Positions 36,640 through 48,777 of a DNA stretch of 64,000 bases are shown here, piece after piece. The notes beneath the pieces are model-generated. The model saw only the letters and a program-made list of their open reading frames with translations. It was not told the origin of the DNA and searched no databases. The translations under genes and the position numbers were made by a program. The stretch's first letter is position 1, and each line of letters begins with the position of its first letter. The stretch is from Antitrichia curtipendula (Eukaryota; Streptophyta; Bryopsida; Hypnales; Leucodontaceae), in NCBI GenBank assembly GCA_951230915.1, contig OX579634.1:49923570-49987569 (forward strand), given 5' to 3'.

Positions 36640-37172
36640 AAGATATGTACATCCATAAGTATCTCTATTTATTACAGTTCCCCTCACTAGAGGAGAATTG
36701 CATTGGAATCAATATAATCTACATGATGTTTTTTTTTGTTTCCAGAGCAAAATTTGCCTTGGGAAAAGAGAAACATGAATTAGATTATGTTGACTCCAAC
36801 GCAATTATCTTCTAGTGCCTAAACATTGATTTGGATGATGGAATAAACAATTAGAAGAGAGGGTGCATACTAGCTTAAAGCTTCATTCCCATAGTAAATA
36901 GATATTTACTTCCCAAAGTCCATCACTTTCATTCCCATAATGAATAGATATTTACTTTCAAAAGTCCATCACTTTGTAGAGCATTAATGATTGATAGTAG
37001 GCTCACTCTCTACGCACATGTTGAAAAGAATACTAATGAATATTATGAAATGGGAGAATCCCATCATGGCACTTCTTCAATGTCTTCCTTTACTGACTAT
37101 TTGCACTTACCTTCCTTCCTTCCTTCCCTTATTCATACTGGCCTATTTGAAGTCTTGATTTATAGGCAAAGT
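36640..37172. other. Intergenic; (TTCC)n
   Basis: A (TTCC)n run lies near 37112-37130. Imperfect direct repeats of TTCATTCCCATA..GAATAGATATTTACTT occur at about 36881 and 36930. No gene seen. Confidence 0.4.
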
Positions 37173-37310
37173 TGCTCTTCCGATCTCAATCCCCCCCCTC
37201 CACATGGTGGGATTTTTCTTTTTATCCCCTCGCGGGCTCCAAAGTGCCCTCTCCCCCCGGTGTGTGAGTACCCCCGCACATGGTACCTTTTTTTTCGCCT
37301 ACTCGGTGAA
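37173..37310. other. Adapter-like 14-mer beside atypical C-rich sequence
   Basis: TGCTCTTCCGATCT (37173-37186) is identical to the 3' end common to Illumina sequencing adapters. It is followed by C-rich sequence (CCCCCCCCTCCACATGGTGG ... GTGAGTACCCCCGCACATGG) unlike the AT-rich DNA on the left. Chance is possible, but an assembly join or contaminating read is a fair reading. Confidence 0.45.
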
Positions 37311-37768
37311 TAATGTTACCCTCCACCCAACAGTTTTGTTTTGTTGTTTTCCCCTACTGTAACATTTTCTTTCCACATGATAACCCAATTATCACCTCCC
37401 ACCCCACCCCCTGACCAAAGGGTTCCAAAGGCATTCATGACAATACACTTCATTTTGCTCCTCCATGGACAATTCCAAGCAAATGAGCACACTACCCACC
37501 GCTTGTGCCAGGTGTCGGGTAGGAGTGTAGACCAGGGGGTCTCAAATTCCATAGGCCCACCGCCACTAGAAATAGCCCTTGAGGGCCTTTCCTGAAATTC
37601 AATAGGCATGCCTCCCCGACTGAGAATATTGCGCTCATTATTATTCTTTATTATTAATGAGGGCGACTGGGCTCCGGACAGTGTGCTCCTCGCGGATAAT
37701 TCCTTTCCCTGCCAACACTGGAAAAGGCGCTTGAGGGGGTGATTGTGTTGTTTTGGGGGCTTTTGGGG
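37311..37768. other. GC-richer intergenic DNA
   Basis: Overlapping frames on both strands (37316-37609, 37341-37595) have no recognised domain and are rich in proline or glycine because of homopolymer C/G runs. Confidence 0.35.
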
Positions 37769-37850
37769 GGCTTTTATTTGGCTTTTACGTGGCTTTTATT
37801 TGACTTTTACGTGGCTTTTATTTGACTTTTACGTGGCTTTTATTTTGGGT
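37769..37850 (+). repeat. 22-bp tandem repeat, 3.7 units
   Basis: Units at 37769-37790, 37791-37812 and 37813-37834 read GGCTTTTATTTGACTTTTAC plus GT, then a partial unit. The 84-codon frame through it (37743-37997) owes its hydrophobic residues to the repeat and is not taken as a gene. Confidence 0.85.
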
Positions 37851-38089
37851 GTGGGGTTGGGGGCGGTTGGGGGGTATTTAGCGCAACACGACAACGATGG
37901 ATTGCAGGAAAGCGGGGTTTGGGCCTTTAGGGTCTGCTTTTCGTCTCTTTGGTGGAGGAGAGCAGCATCTGCAGCAAAACAAGCAACTGCAGCTTAAAGT
38001 AAAGGGAGTCTGCTCTTGAAAAACAACCTTTTAAGAGCTGATTTTCATTTGGTAAACTCCTTAGAAAAAAAATTCGGTAAACTTTCGTA

Positions 38090-38700
38090 GGAAGAAAAAT
38101 GGAATTCACATCAAACCCAAGTTGTTTCGTATTTTTTGAACCTTTGTGGAATTAGTTAAATTTTTTTGAAGTTGAGACGCAGTCGGGTCACCAAATGCAA
38201 AACCCTCCTAAAATGTACACTATTGGTGCATTGAAGAAAGAAAAATGTACTTTTGTGTTAGTGGTTGCTTTTAGAATGGGGTCGCTTATAGAGCACCCTA
38301 CCTCAAGAGGCTCATAAAGTGCATGTTTAATAGTTGATAATTAATTTGGGAGGGATTAGAATTTGACCTCTTGAATTATTTTTACATTAAAATTTCACTG
38401 AAAGACAAATGGAATTGATATCGAATCCAAGGTTGTTTCATATTTTTTTTAGAGCTTTCTGGAATTAGTTATGAATTTTTGAAGTTGAAACATTAAACAC
38501 GACAAACATCCTGATAACATCCCTCTGGTGCTTTTTGACTTGGTGCTCTAGGACCAACTTTCTACTAGTAGTCCATTTCCTATAATGTACAATATTTGTA
38601 CATTGTTGGCACAATGAAAAAGCAAAATGTACATTTGTATTAGAAGACGCTTTCAGAGCCTAAGTGTTTTATAGACCTTCTACCTTAGCATTGCTACACT
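38090..38700 (+). repeat. Dispersed repeat (AATGTACACTA family), two tandem copies
   Basis: AAATGGAATTCACATCAAAC ... GTTGTTTCGTATTTTTTGAA ... GGAATTAGTT ... AATGTACACTATTGGTGCAT ... is followed about 305 bp later by a second copy in the same order (38405 onward). Other copies are at 43505-43830 (inverted) and 51060-51350 (direct). Confidence 0.6.
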
Positions 38701-38880
38701 TGTCAAGGTTTTTTGTAGTTGCAAGTGCACTTTGCAAGTTTTGCAAAGCATATATTGTTTCATGCATTGGAGTTATGTAAGCCTACCAATTTCTATTGCC
38801 AATTCCAACTTATGTAGACCGTCTTGCGCACACTTGAACATAGTGCATCCATATCGTCAAGGCAACCTCCAAGTTGTTAA

Positions 38881-39475
38881 CGCTTAAAGGACCGGGGGTG
38901 TTTGAACAAAGCTATTGTTTTCTTGACTAGCTCATGTAATAAGCATAACTCCTCATTTGGATAGAATAATTTTGATGATTTCCACCATTGAAATGAAAGA
39001 AGACTTATGTAGCTTTCCAAAGAAAAAAGTATTGATGAAATCGTGCCGAATTTTTGAGAAAATGCAACCAAAAAACAAAAATTTAAAAGATGTTTGGTTA
39101 GATAGTACTTTGTACACATATTGAAATTGATGATGAAATTGGAGTGCTCAAAAGTTCTCCAAAAAACTCTATTTTTTTCTGACATGTACATATCATGTTG
39201 ATCATGTACATCTCATGATGTGTAATTTTTTTCAAATCATTTTGAGCTGTGGAAAAAAAATGAAGATGTAAAGTGACAACCTAATGCGTCTTCTTGATTC
39301 TCAAAAAATTCACACAATTAATCATTTCTTGATTGGATTTTCACCAATGGATTCACCAAGAAAAATCATATAGGGTCTCTTTGTTGTTTACGAACTATTA
39401 GTGAGGTTCACATTTTTGAATTTTCTACAAATGTAGTTGCAAAAGCCACTTGGTGGCCTTATGGTTCTTTAGAGG
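38881..39475 (+). mobile_element. TTAA-flanked TIR element (595 bp)
   Basis: TTAA 38877-38880, left end CGCTTAAAGGACCGGGGG, right end GGTTCTTTAGAGG, TTAA 39476-39479. Interior AAGCATAACTCCTCATTTGG and CTTATGTAGCTTTCC recur at 59540-59970. Confidence 0.75.
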
Positions 39476-39479
39476 TTAA

Positions 39480-40970
39480 CATAGTCCTATTTTAGCTTCC
39501 CTACTTGTAGCTTATATTAATGCACTACCTCCTTCCTATTGGTCTATAGTCAATAAAATAATGTCTTGAAAAAATATTCATACATAAGATCTTCCTTTTG
39601 CAAGTTTCTTCCTTTTTCTTCTCATTTTAACACAAATATTTTTAGACCCTTGAACAAAAACCCTCAGCACTAAGAGACTAAGCTAGTTCCACTATTTGAA
39701 GAATAGACAAAATTTGTTTTTTCATAACAATTGAATGTACTTCATCCATATTGCAAGCTCCCATAATTAACTCTTGAATCCATTCCTTGTGCACCATGCA
39801 AATGTTAACTCTCTTCAGGGTTGAATCTAACAAAAAATTTAGGGCAAGTGAAAACTAACCCTCTCATTGCCATGGCCATACTAAAACCCTCTCACTACCT
39901 TCAAACCAATTTCAAGTCTTATTGTGCACAAAGGGACTTTAGCTCATGCGGCTTCTCACTTAAAATGTGACCTTGTAATAAGGGAATTAATCAAAACTTG
40001 GTGATACATTCAAATTTGACCAAAAATTAAAAGAAGCTCTATTATGAGTATTTTCATTTTTTCTTACTTGTATAGAGAAGAATAAAGGCTTTGAGTGAAC
40101 TATTCAAATTTATTTTTTAAATAATTGATACGCCACATCCATGCTCTCAAATTCTTTCGTAGGTAAATTATACCTAAAATCATACACTACAAATTCTTGC
40201 CTAAAATATACTCCCACTATTCTTGAGAATCTATGATTATTTTTAGGAACACCTTTTTTTAGCACTTCAAAAATTTGTAGTTTAATCATACAACGTTCAA
40301 AAAATGCATTCTAAAATAATCTAGAATCCCCTTTTCACTCTACCAATAGGTCCTCACAAAATAATTTCCAATATAATAATGAAAACCATGCTAAATTGTT
40401 TATTTGTGCAATTTTAGGTGTAACTACCTTACATAAATATCCATTGATTGAACCACATGACATTCATTATGTATGCTAGGGCATTTGCCAATTCAGCACA
40501 TGCATACCCAACTTTGTGTTCGACAACAATTTCAAATTGCACAAGCACTTTATATGAGTAAAAAATGGATTTTTAAACCACACCCAAAAATAGGGCATCA
40601 TGGGCAAGCCCGCCCCCCGATTATTTGTGCCATGTTTGACCTCTATAATTTCATAAACTATATAACATTAGAAGCTGAAATTCTATGAGCACCTAAGGAA
40701 GTATGCTCAAAAAAGGATCTAACAATCAAAATTCCCCTTTAAAATGTGTATTTTGTTTTGATAACCATTTCATGATACTATGTCATTTTAAAGCCGTTTG
40801 AGACTCAAAACACTACATAACTTTAGGGGCTAATTGCACATTCTCATTCCATATTTGGAGATATTGAGTGCTTATCTTAAAATATTATGGATGTTTCAAG
40901 TAACTTATTATTTGGAAGGACTAAGAATTATGCTACATACTACTTTTCTAAAATCATAAAGATTTTGCAA
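39480..40970. other. AT-rich intergenic DNA
   Basis: No gene recognised. Short plus-strand frame 40473-40688 lacks any known motif. Confidence 0.4.
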
Positions 40971-40974
40971 TTAA

Positions 40975-41654
40975 CCCCTAAAGTTCCTTCACTATTTTTT
41001 CATCAAAAATGTTTCAAAATTGCCATTTCTAGAACAAGTATCAAATTCTAGAATAAAAAAATTGGACACATGTAATCCTATTATCTTATAGTATTCTAGC
41101 TTGAAGATATGTGGAAAAAAATTCAAAAATTTCCACCGTGTGGATTGAAAGATACTAGCGTTTGAAGTGACAAAAATCTTTTTTTGGCCCTACCAAAAAT
41201 AGGACAATTGCAATTCCAAATAGTGGTGCTTTTTGGAATTCATTCTTTAAAGCAAGTGGGCTACTTGCTTGAAACATTTCAAATCATTTGGAATTGTACA
41301 ACATATGGAAAAAAAATAGTAAGTAGAAAGAAATAGAGATTGATTCAAAATATTAAATTTTAAAGAATTGTTAAATTGTTAAGAATTTAGAAAACCAATT
41401 TCAAATTTTTGTTGAAATTTGAAAAAAGTGATTTTGTTTATTTGCCCATGTTTCCCAAGTTGAAAAAGAAACTACATATCATACAATAACTTTTTAAACA
41501 TATAGTCAAAAGTTATAAAAATTGTTGGGCTTTAAGAATATTCTTCAACCACATGTTGTGTAAAAGTTTCAAAGAAAAATATTAATAACTTCATTTGTAG
41601 TGAACTGCCCCAAAAAATTATGTTGCCAAAAAACGCAGCTTGGTCCTTTAGGGG
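40975..41654 (-). mobile_element. TTAA-flanked TIR element (680 bp), internally deleted
   Basis: TTAA 40971-40974, end CCCCTAAAGTTCCTTCAC, other end GGTCCTTTAGGGG, TTAA 41655-41658. Inverse of 18105-19028 and lacking about 240 bp of its middle. Both ends are well kept. Confidence 0.8.
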
Positions 41655-41658
41655 TTAA

Positions 41659-42124
41659 TAATGATACTTAATTTTCCTTTCACACAATAAGAGATTTGTG
41701 TGGTTGATAGTGAATTGTACATCTGAGATAAATGAGTGTCTTGCCTCTCAAATTCAAGACCAATTTTTTTTTTATGTTGATGGAGTTTTCTTGCACAACA
41801 AAATCAAGGATTTTTTGCACACTCTTCAGAACATTCTGTAGCAGAGAGAAGGATTGCCTTCCCTTGGACAAAATGATGTAGAATATTCCACATCCATCAA
41901 TAACTACGAGGACAGCTGTCAAGAATTGTCAAAATTACAATGAATGTATTGTGTAAAGTCAGTGGGTTGAAGTTATACATGATTGGGTCAAAAGTAAAGA
42001 AAAGCTTTCAAATTTTTTAATAAAACTACTAAAACACATTCAATTCCTACAAAAAAATAAAAACAACAACAAAATTTCTTCACTTTGCTTCCCAAGTTGT
42101 TCATGGATTGTGACTAGGAACATG
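41659..42124. other. Intergenic, nothing recognised
   Basis: The minus-strand frame 41680-41922 has no recognisable domain. Confidence 0.4.
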
Positions 42125-42670
42125 TAATCAAACTCTTTATATACATATGGGGAGTTAGGAGGTGAAATAACTCATGTAGGATATGTAAATTTTAAATGAG
42201 TAGGAGTTCTTGAACTGCTCATAGTTAAATCAAAATGAGGAAGTGTGTTTAAAGGAGAATTTCATATCTCATTTAGGCATAGAAGAATAAAGTTTAAAAA
42301 AAATTATGAACTGAAAAATGTTGAGAAATCAAGTTAAATTTCATCTCCAAAAATCCAATTGAGATTTTGATTCTCCAATAAAAAATTATGGTTAAAGTTC
42401 AAAGAGGGATTGAAAGGGACATTTCTTTTGACATTTTCAAGCATCCTCTAAGAATTTTGTCCATAACTTTTGAGCGGAGGCTTAAAATCCCTAATAGATT
42501 TTTGGAGATGAAATTTATATTGCTTTTCCAACTTTTTTTAGTACAATTTAAAAAAAAAAAAGATATTCTACTATGACTACGAAAGGTCTAAAATTCTACA
42601 TCAAACATAATTTTTGCATTTTGACAATGAGCAGTTCAACTCTCATTTTCAAATTATCCCATATCCTTTG
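42125..42670. mobile_element. Long foldback element, copy 1
   Basis: The left arm (CTTTATATACATATGGGG ... CTGCTCATAGTTAAATC ... CATTTAGGCATAG) is matched in inverse by the right arm (TACTATGACTACGAAAGGTC ... TTTTGACAATGAGCAG). Further inward, TTAAATTTCATCTCCAAAAA pairs with TTTTTGGAGATGAAATTTA. Diverged sibling of 48778-49378. Confidence 0.7.
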
Positions 42671-43500
42671 AGAAATCATAGTGGACAATTGATTTCAATA
42701 TAAAAATAACATTTTCATCCTTCATTCCTACAAATGTCATTGAAGCAAATCTTTTATAGGATCATCATATTAATTTTTGATAGCAAAGCATCAAATGACA
42801 TTGATATCTTTTTATCAAAGTATTCTTAAGCTTTTTGGTAAACCATCCTCCCATTTCTTTGTTGATTTGGTTGGTTGGTCTGAGATTTAAAAGAAAGAAA
42901 GGAGCACACCATACTGTAGATGTATTGCCACGATTTTGATACTTTGTACTGAAGCTTACTTTGATTTTTCCCTTGTGGATGTTTTTGGTGGATGAGGCCT
43001 CTGGAGAGGAAAAGGCAACCTCTCTGAAGGCTACTGAATGCTATGTTTTTGATACGTTGTCAACACTTTTAGTATAAAAACACCAGTTCGTCAACACTAA
43101 AAGCAACTTTAAAAAAACTTAAAAGAAAAAGCCTAGAACTATTAAAAATACCACCATTTTTATTTTCAAAAAATTATGGTGCTCTAAAAATTGCAATATA
43201 TGGGATTGTTCCAACCAATGTTCAGTTTGGAGAGGACCACCAGTTAATTCATTACTAGCCAATGGAATTGGAAAAAACAAACTTGTTTGCAATTTGAAAA
43301 CATTGATAAAAAAATCAAGTGCAAAAATGTATAAAAATTTATTTTGGAGTGAAAAATAGAGAAGAAACCACATAATGATATTTGAAAAAAATGGTTTAAT
43401 ATGAGAATTGAAGGAAAAAAGCTGATAAAACTCAAAAAGCACCCAAAATAATGTTTTCAATTCCATCAAAGGAACTGAATAGAGACTAATGTAGGATATT
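42671..43500. other. Intergenic, nothing recognised
   Basis: Minus-strand frames at 43119-43469 are phenylalanine/leucine-rich products of AT-rich DNA. No gene called. Confidence 0.4.
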
Positions 43501-43504
43501 CAAA

Positions 43505-43830
43505 AAGTGACCTCTAATACAAAGGTACATTTTTCTTTCTTCAATGTACCAACAATGTACATTTTACTTCTAAATTAGTGATTCTATAATGAGATTCTAA
43601 AAGCTGGTGTTTCTACCTATTTATAAAAAAATAGTAATAAAGAGATAAAGCAGTTTATCCTCGAGTCGAGGATAAAAATGGGACTGCAAAAAGTTTCAAT
43701 ATATCGAATATAATCTTATAGTGATTATTGTGTTTGAATCTTAAAAATTCATAATTAATTCCACAAAGGTTCAAAAAATATGAAACAACTTGGGTTAGAT
43801 GCCAATTCCATTATTATTCCTAAGAAAGTT
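43505..43830 (-). repeat. AATGTACACTA-family repeat, inverted and split
   Basis: TACATTTTTCTTTCTTCAAT at 43526 and AATTCCACAAAGGTTC at 43758 are inverse matches to 38090-38340. The two halves are separated by the truncated TIR element at 43575-43722, apparently inserted into this copy. Confidence 0.6.
43575..43722. mobile_element. Truncated copy of the AGGYCATATTCGTTATA element
   Basis: TTCTATAATGAGATTCTAAA through TTATCCTCGAGTCGAGGAT to CTGCAAAAAGTTTCAATATA matches the right 60% of 30949-31202. The left TIR is absent. Confidence 0.7.
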
Positions 43831-43899
43831 TATTAAAATTTGTTTAAAGGAATTTTGATTTCCTCCAAATGCAATTGGTTCTTAAAAAAGGCACTTTAA

Positions 43900-44705
43900 C
43901 CCCTAAAGGACCATTTGTTCCTTTGAGGGACAAGTGAAATTTTGGACAGGTACCTACGGTCTCATTTTTTGTCCAAGTTTTTTGAATTTTTTTTGAAAGA
44001 TAGAAGAAATGATTAGCTTCAGGGAAATATAATTTTTTTTTCAATCAATGTCTGGGAATAAAAGTTATGCTCAAAACAGTGGAGAAGGGCGGTGGGGGGA
44101 AAGGGGGGAGAAGGGGCAACAAAAAAAATTCAAAATTTTAAAGTTTTTTCTCATAGATTTTAATTTTTTCTACATGGAAATCTTTGATTCATTTTATTTT
44201 GATTTGTTATGAGAAAGTTATGGACAATCTTGTTTTGGGGGCAATTAGAGCATCTTCTTGAAAAATAACTCGTAGAATTCAGTTTTTAATGCATTTTTTA
44301 CAATTTAAAAAAAAAAAAATTCCACATGATTTAATTCGCTTGCTAGAACAATCTTGCCATTGGAATTAGTGCATTTTAATTCTATTTTGGAGATATTATT
44401 AATTTAGATTTTCCTTCTATCTTGTACCTACTTCTACTTAACAATTTTTTTAAGTATGAAAAATAAGTTTTTTTGAATTTTTTTCCAAGACCTTCAATTC
44501 AATTCCCCAAAATAAAGATTTATAGAATAAAACTTTGTGGTGCAAATAGTCAAAGTTAAGAAGGTTCAAAGTCAAATAATCTAGTCCCACAATGTGTTGA
44601 AAGAAACATTTATTTTTTTCACTTTAACCCCTAAAACCCCGAGGCCTTTTCTCCATCAAAACACACTCAAAACTGCCACTTCTATTGCAAAGAGCAAAAA
44701 ACTAT

Positions 44706-44745
<40 letters not shown>

Positions 44746-45753
44746 ATATCTAACCGTAGGATCTCATACTAGACTAGTATGAGAATGTGTGCAAGAAATT
44801 TCAGAAACTTTGAACAAATAGATTGCAAGATATTTGCATTCAAAGTGAAGAAAACAAGTTTTTTTGTACCTTGCTTGACTAGATTTTTGGGCTTTAAACC
44901 TATTTAACTTAAATTTTTTGTATTATTGATTTTGATTTTCTAAGTTTACATGTTGAATACTTCAAATGAGAATCTAGGAAAAAAAACTCAAGAAAAAAAC
45001 ACTAAATTTTTACTCATTAAAAAATTGTTAAGTAGAAGTAGGTTCAAGATTGAAAGAATAACTAAATCGTTAATAGCTCTAAGACAAAATTGAAATACCA
45101 TAATCCCAACGGTGAGATTGTTCTAGGAAGAAAATTCAACCTTGTCTTAAAAAAAATTCTGAAAATTGTAAAAATTGCATTAAAAAATGAATCCTAAAAG
45201 TTATTTTTTCAAGAAGATGCTTAGATTGCCCGAAAAACTAAGATTGTCCATAACTTTTTCATTATTAGTCCAAATAGAATGAATCAAAGCTTCAAATGTA
45301 GACAAAAAGACATAGATTTTGAAAAAATATTTAAGAAATTTATTTTGACTTTTTGTGATTTTTTTGTGCTACCCGCCAAACTCTATTTTTGGCATAATTT
45401 TTTCTCTCGGGCACCAATTGAAATAAAAATTATATATCCACAAAGCTCTCGCAGAACCGCACAACCTCAAAAAATCACAAATTATTTTTCTACAAATTGA
45501 GGTCACAAGAACCTACCCGGACCCAAATTGTCCCCTAAGGGGACAAACGGGGTTTTAGGGGTTAAACGCAAGTATCTTGCAATCTATGAGGTCAAAAATT
45601 TTGAAATTTTTTCCACACATTTTCATACTAGTTAGGTGTATGATTCTATGATTAGATGTGAAAAAGAAAAATTTTCAAAAAAATTACTCTTTGCTATAGA
45701 AATGGCAATTTTGAGTGTTTTCTAGCAGAAAAAATGTCTTGGTCTTTTAGGGT
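43900..45753 (-). mobile_element. TTAA-flanked TIR element hosting a nested copy
   Basis: TTAA 43896-43899, end CCCCTAAAGGACCATTTG, other end GGTCTTTTAGGGT, TTAA 45754-45757. After removing the nested element and one TTAA it is 926 bp, matching its siblings. Orientation is opposite to the inserted copy. The two halves rejoin at CACT-TTAA-ACGCAAGTATCTTGCAAT. Confidence 0.85.
44638..45561 (+). mobile_element. Nested TTAA-flanked TIR element (924 bp)
   Basis: TTAA 44634-44637, left end CCCCTAAAACCCCGAGGCC, right end GGGGTTTTAGGGG, TTAA 45562-45565. The best preserved copy of its subfamily, inserted in 43900-45753. It contains a T-run of over 30 bases near 44706-44743. No coding frame. Confidence 0.9.
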
Positions 45754-45761
45754 TTAATTAA

Positions 45762-46427
45762 TCCCTAATGATCCAAGAAAGTAGACTACATTATAAATTC
45801 AACAGCGATAGTTATGTCAAATTTTGAGTTGAACTCCACCTTGTGGAATTTGTCAAAGTTGAGTGGTGTAGCGTAGTTCACAACTTCTTTTTGGAGGTTT
45901 TGATTTAGATATGGTATGAAAAGTCAGTCAACCAATGCAAATATTGTCCACTTCAAAATGTTCAAATTTGTAAAAATTGTCACCAAGGGCTTGCCCTCTG
46001 GTTCTATGTACTCTTCCTTTGCAATGGAAATTATCCATGTGATTCAAAAAAATTCAAATTCACCTCAAAAAGGGCAAAGCCAAGGAAGTAAAGGAGAAGA
46101 CAAGTGCCCCATTCTTGTTTTTGTTAGAAACACTATTCTCATTTCAGTGATCACTATGCATTGCAAGCTCTATCGTAAATAGGAAAATGCTCAAAATGTT
46201 GTGAAATTTTAGATGAGCATTTTCGACTCTCTTGTCTTTCAGCGAGCACAATAAGGTCATCACTTTGAAATATTCTCACTATTTGAAGTTATGCTCCTTC
46301 AAAGTATGCTTCTATGTTCTTCCATTGACCCGAAATATATCTTCAAATTTAAATATCTACTAAACTGTGCAATCAAATAATCTGAATTTTTTTGAGGTGC
46401 TCACTTTCAATGTGAACTTCAAGATCC
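45762..46427 (-). mobile_element. Truncated inverted copy of element 1
   Basis: TTAA 45758-45761 directly abuts the previous element's TTAA. End TCCCTAATGATCC follows. Interior GTCAAAGTTGAGTGGTGTAG and TCAATGTGAACTTCAAGATC are the inverse of 13970-15481. The match stops at 46427. Confidence 0.7.
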
Positions 46428-46623
46428 TAAATGCATCCACACGGCAATATGCCAAGGGAGGAAGACTTGTTGAATGGGCGAGCAAGACCAACTGGAGTGC
46501 CTCACAACAAGCATGTCAAGGCCAAAAAATGGATGGCCACTTCTTAATTGGAAGATTGCACTAGCAGATGGTGAGACTTGCTACAAGCTGCAAATGTCCT
46601 TCTAGTGTAGGTTTTGAGGTATG

Positions 46624-46992
46624 GTAGAACCACCCATTGTCGACCAAGGACCCATCCCCAACCTGTAAGGTGTACTATTTTCAACCAAAACTTTGAATGT
46701 TTTTTCTCCTTTTCAAAGTTAAGACTAATCAAGTCGTGTCACATGTCCCAAAGTAGTGAGTAGAAAATAGTTCTTGAATGATTGACATTGGAAGACTCTA
46801 CATGTCAGCTATAGGTTTGGACCAGCTGATGGCTCCCTAAATTCATAGTAATTTCAATCCAAGGCATAAAATTACAGAAAAAATTGCAATCCCCTTGATT
46901 TCTATCTTCCTACATGGCAGAAAATTTACATGCCTTATATTGCTCCAAAACATGTACAAATAGCTTAAATGGTCGACAATGGGTGGTTCTAC
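46624..46992. mobile_element. TIR element with perfect 23-bp ends
   Basis: GTAGAACCACCCATTGTCGA plus CCA (46624-46646) is exactly inverted at 46970-46992. 369 bp, non-coding. A related fragment (CTAGACCACCCATTGTC) occurs at 47215. Confidence 0.8.
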
Positions 46993-47184
46993 TATATCAA
47001 TACACAACTGCCCCTCAGATGAATAAATAAATGAGTCAACTGAAATACCAACATCATTGTTCAAACTACCACCAAGAAAAAGTTTGTTCAGAAAATGAAA
47101 GAATTTTTTCAGTGTCATTTAGTGAAAAGATGGATTGGAGAGGTTGTTTCTATAATGAAATCTATTATCTATTATGAGTCCTCA

Positions 47185-47720
47185 AGGGGTGTGGGATAAT
47201 TTGAAGATGAGAGCTAGACCACCCATTGTCAAAAAGTAGGAATTGTGTTTTAAGTAAAATTTCAGACCTCATCTGGGCATAGTAGGATAAAAAATTTCAA
47301 CAACTTTAAACTAAGAAAAGTTTGTATGTCAATATAAATTTCTTCTTCAAAAATCCGTTTGAAATTTCAATATTCCAATTAAAAGTTATGGACAAATTTC
47401 AGAGAAGATGTTTGCAAATGTCAAAAAATATTCCTTCCAATCCCTCTCTAAAATTTGTCTATAAATTTTGATTGAAATCTCAAACAAATTTTTGGAGATG
47501 AAATTTATCTTGATTTACTCACTTTTATTAATTCAAAGTTGTTTGGAAATTTTTATTATACTATGCCTAAATGAGGTCTAAAATTCTATTTCAAACATAA
47601 TTTCTACTTTTGACTTAACTTTAAGAAGTTGAGCTCCTACTAATTCTAATTTACATATTGCACATGGGTTGCTCTATCTCCTACCACCTCATATGTATAT
47701 AAAGAACTTTTTTTCACACT
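47185..47720. mobile_element. Long foldback element, copy 2
   Basis: AGACCTCATCTGGGCATAGT on the left pairs with ACTATGCCTAAATGAGGTCT on the right. ATTCCAATTAAAAGTTATGG pairs with a matching CTATAAATTTTGATTGAAAT on the other arm. The right edge (CTCCTACCACCTCATATGTA) matches that of the copy at 48778-49378. Confidence 0.7.
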
Positions 47721-48238
47721 TAAAAACACAAAATAAGTTGAAAATGTTTTTGAAGCTATGCAAGGTAGTTGTTGAATTCATTGTTTTCAATTAATTGAAA
47801 GTTTAATTTTTATATTTTGATTTTACAACAATGAAACTACCTTGCATTGCATCCTCCCACCTAGTGTCCCTTCTTGGTGCAACCACTTGGGAGGGTTTAG
47901 GAGGAGCTATAATGCCACGGTCTATGAAATCGCACACCCAAACCCTACTCGGCATGGTTGCCGTGTAGATGCCCTAATATTGTTACATTCTATATGATCT
48001 CGAGAAAAAACAAGTTGCTCAAGTTCTTGGCAATTTTAGCCCACTTTGAAAGTACACGCCCTTTTGGGTCCATTAAGGGTTAAGAGCAAATTATCGCTTC
48101 ATACATTTTTTACCAACCTTCCACTCTCATAACTTAGTCTACTTAATGTCCAATCAACTATGGTGTAAATGATAGGAAGAGCAATAGAAATGTCCAGAAC
48201 GTGTACATCAAAAGCATACAATGATCACAACATGTATA
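47721..48238. other. Intergenic with a possible TTAA-element right end
   Basis: GGGTCCATTAAGGGTTAAG near 48066 resembles a TIR plus TTAA, but no partner was found. No gene seen. Confidence 0.35.
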
Positions 48239-48508
48239 AGGTAGGTATACCCAAAACCGCCACTTTTTGCTACTGAGCCTAATTACTATTATTAAACTAG
48301 TCAAATTTTCATATGCTCTTGTAGGTAAGTGAAAAGAGGTTCCAACGCACCAGAGAACATGGCATTTGGATAATGTATGCAAAAGTTATTAAGGAACAAA
48401 GTTTGATTCTAAAAGCGTTTCTTCCACATAGGTACAGAACTAATTTTGGAGATGTACACACTGTATAGATGGCGGTTTAAGGTCAATGGCATATTTGGGT
48501 GTACATAA
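48239..48508 (+). mobile_element. MITE with GGTGGGTACACC-like ends, copy 3
   Basis: Left AGGTAGGTATACCCAAAACC and right CATATTTGGGTGTAC form the TIR. Interior TCATATGCTCTTGTAGGTAA, CCAACGCACCAGAGAACATG and GATGTACACACTGTATAGAT match copies 1 and 2. Confidence 0.7.
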
Positions 48509-48777
48509 CATTCAAGAGCCTTCAAAGAGGCAAAGGCAGCCTCTCTGAAGTCTTCATCCACGAAATGCATCCACATATTATTAATGTAAGCTTCAGCACC
48601 AAGACAATGACAGTACATTTATGGTGCGATCTATTTTTTTGGCTAATTCTAGGACAAAATATACAGCAAATAATTATAGAGATAGATGGTCTGTCAAAAT
48701 CCAAAGGATTTTTTGAGTATTATACCAATGGAATCTAACCATTTGCCATCAATAACTTAATTTGAGTTTTGTAGATA

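Noticed and set aside
37743..37997. Hydrophobic 84-codon frame that looks like a membrane protein
   Set aside because: The hydrophobic stretch is produced by the 22-bp tandem repeat.
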